64,000 bases of DNA from Methanobrevibacter gottschalkii DSM 11977 (GCF_003814835.1 NZ_RKRG01000001.1:248001-312000); one strand, 5' to 3'. Numbered from the stretch's first letter, positions 28,997-38,421 are shown. Program-made: numbers and translations. The notes: a model not told the origin generated them from the letters alone.

Positions 28997-29045
28997 ATCA
29001 TATATATGATGTACTATTTAAATCCTTGTTGTAATAAAATGTACA
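28997..29045 (-). promoter_or_regulatory. trp operon promoter with TGTACA operator-like site
   Basis: On the minus strand a TTTAAATA TATA box (29015-29022) is flanked upstream by AATGTACATT (29038-29047 region, TGTACA at 29040-29045) and downstream by AGTACATC and the palindrome ATCATATATATGAT (28997-29010). TGTACA is the TRP box bound by TrpY in Methanothermobacter. No trpY gene lies next to the operon in this window. The regulatory role here is inferred from the motif and position. Confidence 0.55.
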
Positions 29046-29068
29046 TTATTCTTCATGTTGAAAAAAAA

Positions 29069-29470
29069 TTAATTCATTTTGTCCTGTTCTTGACTAAACT
29101 GAATTACAATTTTTTTAATTTCCCTACTTTCCAAATATGGAATCTTATCTGTGATTTCCTTTTCCAAATCACGATTTAACTGAATCCTTTTTTGAGTGTA
29201 TTCATCCCCTTGAAAATCCATACGATACTGTTTGTTAAGATTTGAATATTCAGTAATCAATGGTTGAAGAATAGATTCTATATCTTTTTCCAATCTGTCG
29301 TTTTTAATTTTTTGTTTTCTAATTTCAATGACAAAACCTACAACAGTTACAAAAAATCCTAAAACAGTCACAGTCAATGCAGGAACAAAAAGTTTATCAT
29401 CATTTATAAAAAAAATTGTAACAAAAATTCCAACAAATATTAATAGAATGCCTATTTTTCTTAAATCCAT
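29069..29470 (-). CDS. Small membrane protein, two TM segments
   Basis: The 133-residue product has two hydrophobic segments (about residues 5-23 and 30-48, the second LTVTVLGFFVTVVGFVIEI) and a long charged, probably coiled C-terminus (RKQKIKNDRLEKDIESIL... REIKKIVIQFSQEQDKM) facing the cytoplasm by the positive-inside rule. I do not recognise the family. It follows the CPBP protease gene by 22 bases and precedes the trp promoter, so it is probably the third gene of the XRE-CPBP transcript. Confidence 0.65.
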   Translation of the reverse strand: MDLRKIGILLIFVGIFVTIFFINDDKLFVPALTVTVLGFFVTVVGFVIEIRKQKIKNDRLEKDIESILQPLITEYSNLNKQYRMDFQGDEYTQKRIQLNRDLEKEITDKIPYLESREIKKIVIQFSQEQDKMN

Positions 29471-29492
29471 ACTAAAACTCCTTAAAAATATT

Positions 29493-30269
29493 CTATAATT
29501 TATTAATATTTAATATATTCCATTGCTTTTTAATCAGAATTAAGATTAAAAAAGTTGAAATGATTGCTAAAACTGACATTATCAGCATAACAACATTATT
29601 TGTAAATAACATATTACCCACATCAGCAATAACAATAATTTCAGCAATTAAATTATTTAAAAAGTGTGCAAAAATTGGAACTAAAATATTATCTGTTCTT
29701 AAATATAAAACAGCCATACAAACAGCAAAAATAAATGCTGCAGTAATGCTTCCAAAACTATGTAGCGATGCAAACAAAATAGATGTAATTACAATTGAAA
29801 AATCCAATGGAATAATTAAATTTAGTCTATTTAACAAAACTCCTCTAAAAATTAACTCTTCTGAAATAGGTGAAATAAAAACTGTTGTTATAACCCCGTA
29901 AAAAACAAATAAAGAATTGTTAATATATTCAGAAGACATAACAATTGAATTTAAATTGGGAAAAACATTTAAAATAAAGTCTGACAAATAAAGCAGCCCA
30001 TAAGAAATAAAAACATTTAAAATTACGATTGCTGAAATAATTTTTAACGATTCAAATGTGAAAACTTTTAAAAAATCATGCTTAAAACTTGAAAATCCCT
30101 CTCTAAGTTTAAAAATAAAATAAAAAATAACAAAAATATAAATCCAAGCATTATTAATTTGAATAAGGTTTAATGAACCCAGCAACACATTAATAAGAAA
30201 TATGAAAAAAATAAAAATCAATAAACCCTTTAAGGTAACTAATTTAAGTTTTTCGTTAAGTGAAGACAT
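29493..30269 (-). CDS. CPBP-family intramembrane metalloprotease
   Basis: The 258-residue polytopic membrane protein (about seven hydrophobic segments) carries the CPBP/Abi (Rce1-like) motifs: SEELIFRGVLLNRL (motif 1, Glu-Glu and Arg), LFASLHSFGS (His motif 2) and VPIFAHFLNNLIAE (His/Asn motif 3). In this family the Glu and His residues bind metal; members cleave prenylated proteins or serve in bacteriocin self-protection. The substrate here is unknown. It lies 89 bases downstream of the XRE regulator gene and 22 bases upstream of the two-TM protein. Confidence 0.88.
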   Translation of the reverse strand: MSSLNEKLKLVTLKGLLIFIFFIFLINVLLGSLNLIQINNAWIYIFVIFYFIFKLREGFSSFKHDFLKVFTFESLKIISAIVILNVFISYGLLYLSDFILNVFPNLNSIVMSSEYINNSLFVFYGVITTVFISPISEELIFRGVLLNRLNLIIPLDFSIVITSILFASLHSFGSITAAFIFAVCMAVLYLRTDNILVPIFAHFLNNLIAEIIVIADVGNMLFTNNVVMLIMSVLAIISTFLILILIKKQWNILNINKL

Positions 30270-30358
30270 ATTATCAAAAAAGTTAAAATTTTATATAAAA
30301 TAGACTAATTAATGAAAAAATTAAAAATAAATCATGATCCAAATTTAATTAAATCCCA

Positions 30359-30562
30359 TCAATCATCTTCATTGAATATAAAAACATCTTCAATAGCAGC
30401 TTTCCCCAATATCTTAGTAATATGATAGGATAATAATAAGGAAGGATTATAGCGAGCATTTTCTAAAGCATTTATTGTCTGACGAGTCACACCAACCAAT
30501 TCAGCAAGATGTTGCTGAGTCATGCCCTTTTCTTGGCGAAACTTTCGTATTCTTGTTTCCAA
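30359..30562 (-). CDS. XRE-family HTH regulator
   Basis: The 67-residue product is a single helix-turn-helix domain: [39 protein letters not shown], with the recognition helix [10 protein letters not shown], followed by [22 protein letters not shown]. Such stand-alone regulators usually control their own operon with a membrane protein. I start at TTG 30562, four bases after AGGTGAT; the GTG at 30571 is inside that site. The downstream CPBP protease and two-TM protein are probably its partners, and a palindrome at 30612-30631 over its TATA box is a candidate operator. Confidence 0.9.
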   Translation of the reverse strand: METRIRKFRQEKGMTQQHLAELVGVTRQTINALENARYNPSLLLSYHITKILGKAAIEDVFIFNEDD

Positions 30563-30611
30563 ATATATCACCTATTAAACATGATTAATAGCAATCTTTA
30601 TTTTTTAAAAT

Positions 30612-30631
30612 AAAACATATATAAATGTTTT
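30612..30631. promoter_or_regulatory. Palindromic operator overlapping XRE-operon TATA box
   Basis: AAAACAT (30612-30618) and ATGTTTT (30625-30631) form a perfect 7-bp inverted repeat with a 6-base spacer; read on the minus strand it contains TTTATATATG, the likely TATA box of the XRE gene about 50 bases downstream. purB starts 77 bases away on the other strand. Confidence 0.45.
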
Positions 30632-30707
30632 GTAAACAAATACCCAAATTATAATAGTATTAAAGTAAAATATTATATTGTTATTCATAATTATGTGAGA
30701 TGATAAA

Positions 30708-32057
30708 ATGGCTATACATCCTATTGAATTCAGATATGGGACTCCTGAAATGAAAAATATTTGGGAAGAAGAAAATAAATTACAAAGAATGTTAGATGTT
30801 GAATCCGCATTAGCTCAAGCTGAAGGTAAACTTGGAATTATCCCTCAAGAAGTGGCTGATGAAATTTCATCAAAAGCTAACACAAAATATGTTAAATTAA
30901 CAAGAATGAAAGAAATTGAAGCTGCAACTAATCATGATATTGCAGCATTATCAAAATCAATTACAGAAGTTTGTGAAAATGGCGCAGGAGAATATGTGCA
31001 CTTTGGAGCAACATCCAATGATATTGTTGACAGTTCAAATTCATTATTAATTAAAGATTCAATTAATGTATTAAAAGAAAAATTAGAAAAATTAACTAAA
31101 ATCATGCTAGACTTAGCAAGTGAAAACAAAATGAAAGTATGTATTGGACGAACTCACGGACAACATGCTCTTCCAACAACTTACGGAATGAAATTTGCTC
31201 TATGGGCAGATGAACTCCACAGGCAATATGACAGATTAGAACATGCCGAATCAAATGTATGTGTTGGAATGATGGATGGTGCAGTAGGTACAACTGCAGC
31301 ATTAGGAGAACAAGGTTGGGAAATCCATAAAACTGTTGCAGAAATTTTAGGTTTGCCTGCAGCAACAATTACGAATCAGGTTGTCCAAAGAGACAATCAT
31401 GTTGAATTCATTAGTGTATTAGCTAATATTGCAAGTACTTTAGATAAAATTGGACTTGAAATTAGAAGTTTACAAAGAACTGAAATTATGGAATTAGGCG
31501 AGTACTTCGATCCTGAAAAACAAGTAGGAAGTAGCACTATGCCTCACAAAATGAATCCAATTACGGCTGAAAGAATCTGCGGCGTTGCAAGAATCGTTAA
31601 ATCATATGTAAATGCGGCATTAGACAACAATCCACTTTGGCACGAAAGAGATCTGACAAATTCATCTTGTGAAAGAATAATGTTTCCAGAAAGTTGTATT
31701 TTAACTGATTACATTTTAAACTTAACAATTAAATTAATGAGCAATCTCGTATTCTACGATGAAAATATCGAAAGAAACTTAAATTTCACCCATGGTTTGG
31801 TTATGGCTGAAAGATTAATGGCAGAACTTACTCGTGCAGGAATGGGAAAACAAACTGCTTACGGAATTGTAAGAAAAAATGCTATTAAAGCCAATAAAGA
31901 AAAATTATTACTTGGAGAGTTAATTTTAGAAGATGAAGAAGTTAAAAAATACCTTACTAAAGAAGATGTTGATAAAATAATGGATCCTCATACATATACC
32001 GGATCTATACCAACCATTATTGATGAATTACTTGAAAAATCAAAAGAGTGGTTTTAA
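30708..32057 (+). CDS. purB: Adenylosuccinate lyase
   Basis: PurB acts twice in purine synthesis: it releases fumarate from SAICAR and from adenylosuccinate. The 449-residue product belongs to the fumarase/aspartase superfamily: YVHFGATSNDIVDSSN, the catalytic His region GRTHGQHALPTTYG, and the signature loop GSSTMPHKMNPITAE (about residues 275-289) with the catalytic Ser. IHPIEFRYGTPEM is the usual start. GATGATAAA precedes the ATG. The gene stands alone, divergent from the XRE operon and convergent with copA. Confidence 0.97.
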   Translation: MAIHPIEFRYGTPEMKNIWEEENKLQRMLDVESALAQAEGKLGIIPQEVADEISSKANTKYVKLTRMKEIEAATNHDIAALSKSITEVCENGAGEYVHFGATSNDIVDSSNSLLIKDSINVLKEKLEKLTKIMLDLASENKMKVCIGRTHGQHALPTTYGMKFALWADELHRQYDRLEHAESNVCVGMMDGAVGTTAALGEQGWEIHKTVAEILGLPAATITNQVVQRDNHVEFISVLANIASTLDKIGLEIRSLQRTEIMELGEYFDPEKQVGSSTMPHKMNPITAERICGVARIVKSYVNAALDNNPLWHERDLTNSSCERIMFPESCILTDYILNLTIKLMSNLVFYDENIERNLNFTHGLVMAERLMAELTRAGMGKQTAYGIVRKNAIKANKEKLLLGELILEDEEVKKYLTKEDVDKIMDPHTYTGSIPTIIDELLEKSKEWF

Positions 32058-32069
32058 AATTAAAAAAAG

Positions 32070-32094
32070 AATTAATTGATATAATCAATTAATT
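32070..32094. terminator. Bidirectional hairpin between purB and copA
   Basis: AATTAATTGAT (32070-32080) and ATCAATTAATT (32084-32094) form a perfect 11-bp stem with a 3-base loop between two convergent genes. Confidence 0.6.
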
Positions 32095-34586
32095 TAAATA
32101 TTACTTTTTCTTTTTATTTCTGGAACATATCTTTTAAGCATTAATGAAAGAGATATGACTGTTACAGAACTCATTGCCATTGCAAGACCTGCCAATGCAG
32201 GTTCAAATGTTATGCCAAATGCAGGATATAAAATTCCTGCTGCAATAGGGATTAAAATTGAATTATATGCAAATGCCCAGAATATATTTTCTTTAATTCT
32301 GCGCATTACTTTTTTAGAGAATTGAATAGCTGCAACAACATTTTCCAAATCACCTTCCATAACAACAACATCTCCACTTTCCATTGCAATATCAGTACCA
32401 TTACCCATAGCTACACCAATATCTGCTTGTGTAAGTGCAGGAGCATCGTTAATTCCATCTCCAACAAATAAAACTTTCTTAGTGTGATTTGATTGAGCAT
32501 CTTTAACAATCTCCAATTTATTTTCAGGAAGAACACTCGCTTTTACATTATCAATACCAACTTCACGAGCCACATTTAATGCAGTAGATTCGTTATCTCC
32601 AGTTAGCATATATGTTTGAACACCCATTTTATGCAATTCTTCAATGGTTCTTCTAGAATTTTCTTTGATCTTATCTGATAGACTTAAAATACCTTTAACA
32701 GTTTTATCTTCAGCAAGGAAAATAATTGTTTTAGATAATTTCTCAAGTTCATAATATTTATCAGCAAGTTTTGAAGAAACTTCAACATTTTCTGATTCCA
32801 TTAAAGCTAAATTACCTGCAAGAATTTCTTTAGAATTGATTTCAGCTTTTAAACCTTTACCAGTGACATTTTCAAAACTAGTAGTCTGATCTAATTCAAT
32901 ATTCAACTCTTTTGCTTTATTAACAATAGCTTTTGCAATTGGATGGGTTGAATTTTGCTCAACACTTGCTACAAGTTTAATTAAATCTTCTTCAGAAGTA
33001 GCATATGCAATAATATCATCCACTTCAGGTTTTCCTTCAGTTATAGTTCCAGTTTTATCAAATGCTGCTACATCAAGCTGTCCTGCATTTTCTAATGTAT
33101 CACCATTTTTAATTAAGATTCCGAATTCAGCAGCCCTTCCAACACCTACAGTAACTGCAGTTGGAGTTGCAAGACCTAATGCACATGGACATGCCACAAC
33201 TAAAATGGAAATTAAGCAGGTAAGTGAGAATAGCAATGTTTCTCCAAGTACAAAGTACCAGATTAAGAATACAACAATAGCTATTGTTAAAATAACTGGA
33301 ATAAAGTATGATACAATAGTATTTGCGAATTTTTGAACTGGAGGTCTTGAAGATTGTGCTTTTTCAACCAAACGGATAATGTTCGAAAGTACCGTTTCTT
33401 TTCCAATTTTTTTAGCTTTAATATATAATACTCCATCCTGATTAATAGTGCCTGCAAACACCTCTTCACCATCTTTTTTTACTTTAGGAATTGGTTCACC
33501 ATTAATCATTGATTCATCCACACAAGATTCTCCGCCAACAACATCACCATCAACAGGAATCTTTTCACCAGGTTTTACAAGCAATAAATCATTTAATACA
33601 ATATCTGCAATAGACACTTCCTTTTGAGATGTAATTTCTCCGTTTTCATCGACTTCAATTGAAATTGCAACTGTAGGTTGAAGCCCAATCAATTCACGAA
33701 TTGAATCAGAAGTTCTTTTTTTAGCCCTTGCTTCCAAGTATCTTCCAATCATTAAAAATGCAGGAAGCATAACCGCAGAATCATAAAACATGAAAGTGTG
33801 ATCCAATACTATACCAAATGTTCCAAAAATACTTGAAACGTAAGCAACCATAATACCCATTGAATACATTACATCCATGTTCAAGTTTTTATGGCTTAAT
33901 CCATTCCATCCTGCTTTTAAAATTGGTAATGAAATGTAAATAAATGGTCCGATACTTACAATTAATGACAGTAATCCCATTGCAGAAATATGAAGACCAG
34001 TGACTTGATTTAAACTAGCAATAGGCCCCATTAATGGATCCCATCCACTAAACATTAAAATCATCAAAATAGCAGTAAATACTACGCCTACGATAATTCT
34101 AGTGAGTTTATCTTTTAGATCCTGTTGATAAATTGCTTCCTCATCAATTTCAGTTTGACCCTCAATACCTAAAAGTTCAAAACCTAAGGATTCAATTACT
34201 TTTTCAACCTCATTCATATCCAGTTTAGATGAATCATATCTTATTTTTGCAGTCTGAGATGTTAAATCAGCTTTAACATCAAAAATACCATCTACTCTAA
34301 TTAAAAAATTTTCGACATTCATAGTACACGATGCGCAATGCATACCCTGAATTCTTAAAGTCATTTCATCAGAGTGAAGTTCAAAACCTAAATTTTTAAC
34401 TAATCTTTCCATTTCTTCATAAGAAATTTTTTTAGGATTTATTGTAATATGTAACCTATTTGCCGCTAAATCAGCATCAACTTCTTCTACACCTTCAATT
34501 TTTCCGAAAGTTTTATTAACACTTAATACACAAGAAGCGCAATGCATTCCTTCAATTGGCAAATCCATTCTTTTGAGATAAGCCAT
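32094..34586 (-). CDS. copA: Copper-transporting P1B-type ATPase
   Basis: The 830-residue membrane pump exports monovalent copper (or silver). In order: two N-terminal heavy-metal domains with GMHCASC (residues about 14-20 and 82-88), membrane helices, the actuator domain (VDESMINGEPIPKVKKDGEEV), the CPC metal-site helix VACPCALGLATPTAVTVG (about 465), the phosphorylation motif DKTGTITEGKPE (about 514), the nucleotide-domain HP motif (STHPIAKAI), and GDGINDAPALTQADIGVAMG (about 713). The CPC plus Cys-rich HMA domains favour Cu+ over zinc or cadmium. GATGTGATGAA precedes the ATG. It is 72 bases downstream of the nitroreductase gene. Confidence 0.95.
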   Translation of the reverse strand: MAYLKRMDLPIEGMHCASCVLSVNKTFGKIEGVEEVDADLAANRLHITINPKKISYEEMERLVKNLGFELHSDEMTLRIQGMHCASCTMNVENFLIRVDGIFDVKADLTSQTAKIRYDSSKLDMNEVEKVIESLGFELLGIEGQTEIDEEAIYQQDLKDKLTRIIVGVVFTAILMILMFSGWDPLMGPIASLNQVTGLHISAMGLLSLIVSIGPFIYISLPILKAGWNGLSHKNLNMDVMYSMGIMVAYVSSIFGTFGIVLDHTFMFYDSAVMLPAFLMIGRYLEARAKKRTSDSIRELIGLQPTVAISIEVDENGEITSQKEVSIADIVLNDLLLVKPGEKIPVDGDVVGGESCVDESMINGEPIPKVKKDGEEVFAGTINQDGVLYIKAKKIGKETVLSNIIRLVEKAQSSRPPVQKFANTIVSYFIPVILTIAIVVFLIWYFVLGETLLFSLTCLISILVVACPCALGLATPTAVTVGVGRAAEFGILIKNGDTLENAGQLDVAAFDKTGTITEGKPEVDDIIAYATSEEDLIKLVASVEQNSTHPIAKAIVNKAKELNIELDQTTSFENVTGKGLKAEINSKEILAGNLALMESENVEVSSKLADKYYELEKLSKTIIFLAEDKTVKGILSLSDKIKENSRRTIEELHKMGVQTYMLTGDNESTALNVAREVGIDNVKASVLPENKLEIVKDAQSNHTKKVLFVGDGINDAPALTQADIGVAMGNGTDIAMESGDVVVMEGDLENVVAAIQFSKKVMRRIKENIFWAFAYNSILIPIAAGILYPAFGITFEPALAGLAMAMSSVTVISLSLMLKRYVPEIKRKSNI

Positions 34587-34658
34587 TTCATCACATCCGT
34601 TATATTATTATGATAACTATTAAACATACCACAATATAAAGTTTTTGTCATACCTAAA

Positions 34659-35450
34659 TTAGTAATAGGTTGCAGTGATATCCCTGTGAGGAATTGTTCT
34701 TCTGAATCTTTTTTTAGGATATCCAATTATAAAAGTAGAATACATATGTTTATTTTTATCAATATCTGGAAAAAATTCCATTAATTTATCATGATTAATT
34801 TCATCAGCTTTAAGAATAAAAAGAGAATAAAATCCTCCAAGACCTAAAGAATAAGCAAGTAATTCTAGACGAGTATTTGCAATAACTGCATTATTTTTAT
34901 CTGTTGAAAATGTTAAAATGAGTTGTTTTCCTTCCCATAACAATGGGTGGAATTTCTTTTTGGAATTATCTTTTAAATAATCGCCGAATTCTTTAATTCT
35001 GAAAAATTTATCTTCATCAACTTTAATAATATCATAAACGACATCCATAAATTCATCGAGTTTTTCATCTAAAACAACAAATTCAACATCTTGTTCGTTT
35101 TGAGCTGATGGTGAATAATATGCCCCTTCAAATAATTTTTCAAAAGTTTTTTTATCCACTTTTTTATTTTTAAACCAACGAATAGATCTTCTTTGTTTTA
35201 AAAGTTGAAGCAGATCATCATATTTAACAGGAATTTCATGAGAATTATACTCTTGGATTCTATCTTCATGACCTATGAAACTTTTTAAAGTTACTGCACC
35301 AACTTTACATACTGCCATACAATGTCCACACTCAAAACAATTATCACCCATTTCAACTGCAAAATCATCTACATAGATATTATCACGAATACATACTTGA
35401 GAGCATAATTTACAGGCAGTACATAATTCAGTATCAATAATTAATTTCAT
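34659..35450 (-). CDS. Ferredoxin-nitroreductase fusion protein
   Basis: The 263-residue product has an N-terminal 2x[4Fe-4S] ferredoxin domain (about 1-60: CTACKLCSQVCIRDNI and CFECGHCMAVCKVGAVTL) and a C-terminal FMN nitroreductase domain (from about 85: LLKQRRSIRWFKNKKVDKKTF, YYSPSAQNEQDVEFVV, and ANTRLELLAYSLGLGGFY). Such fusions occur in anaerobes and pass electrons from ferredoxin-type clusters to FMN for reducing an unknown substrate. Start overlaps the stop of the amidohydrolase gene by four bases (ATGA). Confidence 0.9.
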   Translation of the reverse strand: MKLIIDTELCTACKLCSQVCIRDNIYVDDFAVEMGDNCFECGHCMAVCKVGAVTLKSFIGHEDRIQEYNSHEIPVKYDDLLQLLKQRRSIRWFKNKKVDKKTFEKLFEGAYYSPSAQNEQDVEFVVLDEKLDEFMDVVYDIIKVDEDKFFRIKEFGDYLKDNSKKKFHPLLWEGKQLILTFSTDKNNAVIANTRLELLAYSLGLGGFYSLFILKADEINHDKLMEFFPDIDKNKHMYSTFIIGYPKKRFRRTIPHRDITATYY

Positions 35451-36661
35451 TTAACCACAATTCCATCTTGTATGACAGTTAATATATTATCATTATCGCT
35501 TAAAATAGAAATATCATCAAAAGGATTAGAATTGACCAGAACCAAATCCGCAATACAATTTTTCCTAACTTTGCCTAAGTCATCATTGCCTAAAAATTTA
35601 GCTGCATTCACAGTTCCGCTGGCAATTGCTTCTGATTCACTCATTCCAATATCAGTTAAATGAATTAATTCTTCTAAATTATGACCATGAGGAATAACCC
35701 CACTATCAGTTCCCATTAAAATATTAACCCCTTCTTCATAAGCAGCAGCAATATTTTCCTTGTGGACTTTAACTATTTCTTTTAATTTTGCTGTTTTTTC
35801 ACGAGCATAATTATCCCATGCCGGAAAACCGTTTTTATATAAAAATTGATGAACTAAAAGTGTTGGGACTAAACTAACATCATTTTCAGCCATTCGACAA
35901 GCAGTTTTCCTATCAATGAATGTTCCATGTTCAATTGATGAAAATCCAACATCAATACAATTATTCATTCCTTTTAAACTATGACAATGAGCAGAAACAC
36001 TCATATTATTTGCATTAGCTTCACATGCGATTGTTTTCAATTCTTTCTTGTTAAATTGTGCGAATTCTGGTGAATTGTTAGTTGTTAAAACTCCCCCACT
36101 ACACATTACTTTAATAAAATCAGCACCTGCTCTTTTTACTTCACGAGTCTTTTTTAAAACTTCTTCAACACCGTCACACCTTCCTTTTGGAAACCCAGGA
36201 TACATTATCTCCATATCCCAACCAGAAGGTAAAAGTAAATCAAAATGTCCTCCAGTAATGACAAGAGGAGTAACAGATAAATGAATTTTAGGAGCAGTAA
36301 ATAATTTTCTTTGTTGAGCTAATTTAAAACTTAAATCAGCAGATCCGCAATCTCTAATTGTTGTAACACCCGCATCAATAGTTTGCAAAGAATGAGGAAC
36401 TGCATTATAAAAATGAATTCCTAAAGGATTAGTCATGTTTTCTTCTTTATGAAACCCTTTTGCAAAAATATGAGTATGACAATCAATAAAGCCCGGAAGT
36501 AAATAATTATCCTCACCATCAATAATTTTAACATTATCTTTAGTGGATAGCTTATCCTGAGAGATTTCCTTAATCAGAGCATCTTCAATTAAGATATTCT
36601 GATGAGTTTTTATATCATCACCAGGATTAACAATATTTACATTTTCAATTAGAGTTTGCAT
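35447..36661 (-). CDS. Metal-dependent amidohydrolase (imidazolonepropionase-like)
   Basis: The 404-residue product is an amidohydrolase-superfamily enzyme: metal ligands in GFIDCHTHIFAKG (HxH), a Lys region (GADFIKVMCSGG), His in VSAHCHSLKG and SIEHGTFID, and Asp in MGTDSGVIPHG. The closest groups by motif are archaeal prolidase / Xaa-Pro dipeptidase-like and imidazolonepropionase-related enzymes (COG1228). The substrate cannot be called. GGGGTTAAA lies before the ATG; the gene is nine bases downstream of the AcnX-type small subunit. Confidence 0.87.
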   Translation of the reverse strand: MQTLIENVNIVNPGDDIKTHQNILIEDALIKEISQDKLSTKDNVKIIDGEDNYLLPGFIDCHTHIFAKGFHKEENMTNPLGIHFYNAVPHSLQTIDAGVTTIRDCGSADLSFKLAQQRKLFTAPKIHLSVTPLVITGGHFDLLLPSGWDMEIMYPGFPKGRCDGVEEVLKKTREVKRAGADFIKVMCSGGVLTTNNSPEFAQFNKKELKTIACEANANNMSVSAHCHSLKGMNNCIDVGFSSIEHGTFIDRKTACRMAENDVSLVPTLLVHQFLYKNGFPAWDNYAREKTAKLKEIVKVHKENIAAAYEEGVNILMGTDSGVIPHGHNLEELIHLTDIGMSESEAIASGTVNAAKFLGNDDLGKVRKNCIADLVLVNSNPFDDISILSDNDNILTVIQDGIVVK

Positions 36662-36670
36662 TTTAACCCC

Positions 36671-37060
36671 TTATAAAATTTCAATTGTTCCATTATCCCC
36701 ATCAACTTCAACTAAAGTCCCATTTGTTAAGTCTTTAGTTTGAGCTGGTGAGTCAACCATTGGAATATCGGACATGATAGCTCCTGTTGCAATAATTGGT
36801 TCTGCATTAAGACAGATTATGGCATTTGGAGCAGTATTATTTTTCATCATTTGGAAAATAACATAAGAACCAACAGTAGAACCCTTTCCACCAGGAATAA
36901 ATAAAACTTTATCTTTAATGCATTCTCCTTTTAATTCATGAGTAGGATCAATTACAATACCAGTTTCAGGATCAACACCACCAAGAAAACTAATTGGTTC
37001 AGATGAGACTATTAATTCACCTTTTCCTTTTCCTTTTGCAATATTTCTACATGTAATCAT
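36671..37060 (-). CDS. Phosphomevalonate dehydratase small subunit (AcnX swivel, DUF126)
   Basis: The 129-residue product matches the AcnX small subunit (DUF126): [58 protein letters not shown] and [19 protein letters not shown]. In archaea this swivel domain pairs with the AcnX large subunit to dehydrate 5-phosphomevalonate in the modified mevalonate pathway for isoprenoid lipids. The large subunit is not in this window. Start is ATG 37060, four bases after AGTGAT; GTG 37069 is part of that site. It is immediately downstream of truD. Confidence 0.88.
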   Translation of the reverse strand: MITCRNIAKGKGKGELIVSSEPISFLGGVDPETGIVIDPTHELKGECIKDKVLFIPGGKGSTVGSYVIFQMMKNNTAPNAIICLNAEPIIATGAIMSDIPMVDSPAQTKDLTNGTLVEVDGDNGTIEIL

Positions 37061-37069
37061 ATTAATCAC

Positions 37070-38326
37070 TTAAATAACATCTTTTTTCATTATTTCTCTT
37101 AAAACAGCAGTAGCATAAGAGCCTTTATCAATTGAGAATTCACATAAAACCCCCTCATCAGTTGCAGTAGCTGAAGCATCCCATACTTTGAATCTCATTG
37201 ATCTTCTAAGACCATGACTTCCTAAGCGTGGCATTTTTGGAACTTCAAAATTGGCTTTTGTAATATTATAATTTGTTAAAATATCTTCTTCCATTTTTCC
37301 AACAGCATCTTCTGCAAAAGGAACCTTTGTACCATACAAGGGACAAGTTGGACTTGCTTGGAAATTATCAATTAATTCTTGAAATTCTTCAGGAGTTTTA
37401 TCTCGAACAATATGTTCTTCTGTGTCAATTATAATATCTCCTTCAATATATTTGTTAATTCCCATCTCTACTCTTTTACTTACAGCTTCATTAAATAAAT
37501 AAGATTGGTAAGCATGGACAAACATTCTTTGAAGTGGTTTTGGAAGTGCATGCAATGCATTCATATAATCTTTATCAGTTAATTCTCCTTTTTTAGATGC
37601 CTTGACTAATTCTTTTAGCATCATTTTTTCATAACGCATCCCCTTACCCATTAAATTAAATGCCTCTTCAAGATTTCCATCATCATATGCTTGTCTTGCT
37701 TTTTGGTTTTTCTCAGATTCATCCTCTTGAGGATTACCAATATAAACTCCAACAGCTTTTTCAAGGTCATTTTCAACCAATGCTTCCCCAACTAAATGAG
37801 TAATTGTTCTTGGTTTCCCGAATCTTTGCCAACCAAAGTAATTTGGAACACCAGTATGCTGAAGTTCATCTAAAACTTCGTTTGCAACATCAGCACTTTT
37901 TTCAATATCCTTCAAATCTTTAACTAGAATTCTGAATTTGTTTCCTCGAAGTTGACCCATTCTAAGTTTTTTACGACCACGAACGGTTTTTAAAAAATCA
38001 GTTTTGTAAATATCTAAAGCTTCGACTTGCTTAAACTGTTCTTCAGAATCCATATTTGCAATGCAAATCCATTGACGAGTGATAGCTTTTTTATCTTTCA
38101 TTCCTGCAAAGCCCATTCTTTTTCTTGAGATATGCAAATCACGAGCAATATCTAAAACAACATCCAATGTAGTTCTTCCTAATTTTTCAATCCATACATA
38201 AACATTGGGCCCTTCACCATCGGGAATAATTTCAGGAATTTCTTCTACGTAAAAATCTTCATATTGGTTTCTAATTGTTCCCCCAATACCTTCTTGAGCT
38301 GTAACATAAGTATTAGCATTTAACAT
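37070..38326 (-). CDS. truD: tRNA pseudouridine-13 synthase TruD
   Basis: TruD makes pseudouridine 13 in tRNAs. The 418-residue product has the N-terminal GTIRNQYEDFYVEEIPE, the catalytic-Asp motif GFAGMKDKKAITRQW, NYFGWQRFGKPR, and the long TRUD insertion domain (about residues 150-330), typical for archaea. I use ATG 38326, four bases after CGTGAT; any longer reading frame would run back through the tRNA-Arg gene. It begins 22 bases after the tRNA-Arg(GCG) 3' end, so it may share its transcript. Confidence 0.95.
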   Translation of the reverse strand: MLNANTYVTAQEGIGGTIRNQYEDFYVEEIPEIIPDGEGPNVYVWIEKLGRTTLDVVLDIARDLHISRKRMGFAGMKDKKAITRQWICIANMDSEEQFKQVEALDIYKTDFLKTVRGRKKLRMGQLRGNKFRILVKDLKDIEKSADVANEVLDELQHTGVPNYFGWQRFGKPRTITHLVGEALVENDLEKAVGVYIGNPQEDESEKNQKARQAYDDGNLEEAFNLMGKGMRYEKMMLKELVKASKKGELTDKDYMNALHALPKPLQRMFVHAYQSYLFNEAVSKRVEMGINKYIEGDIIIDTEEHIVRDKTPEEFQELIDNFQASPTCPLYGTKVPFAEDAVGKMEEDILTNYNITKANFEVPKMPRLGSHGLRRSMRFKVWDASATATDEGVLCEFSIDKGSYATAVLREIMKKDVI

Positions 38327-38347
38327 AATAATCACGGAAAAATATAA

Positions 38348-38421
38348 TGCCCTGGCCGGGATTTGAACCCGGGGAATGGGATCCGCAGTCCCATGTGTTA
38401 TCCAAACTACACCACCAGGGC
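38348..38421 (-). tRNA. tRNA-Arg (GCG)
   Basis: Cloverleaf with acceptor GCCCTGG/CCAGGGC, discriminator A, D stem GTGT/ACAC, anticodon arm TGGGA-CTGCGGA-TCCCA (anticodon GCG, codons CGC/CGU) and T arm CCGGG-TTCAAAT-CCCGG. No intron. A TATA-like element (AAAATTATATG, about 38439-38449) lies about 25 bases upstream. Confidence 0.88.
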
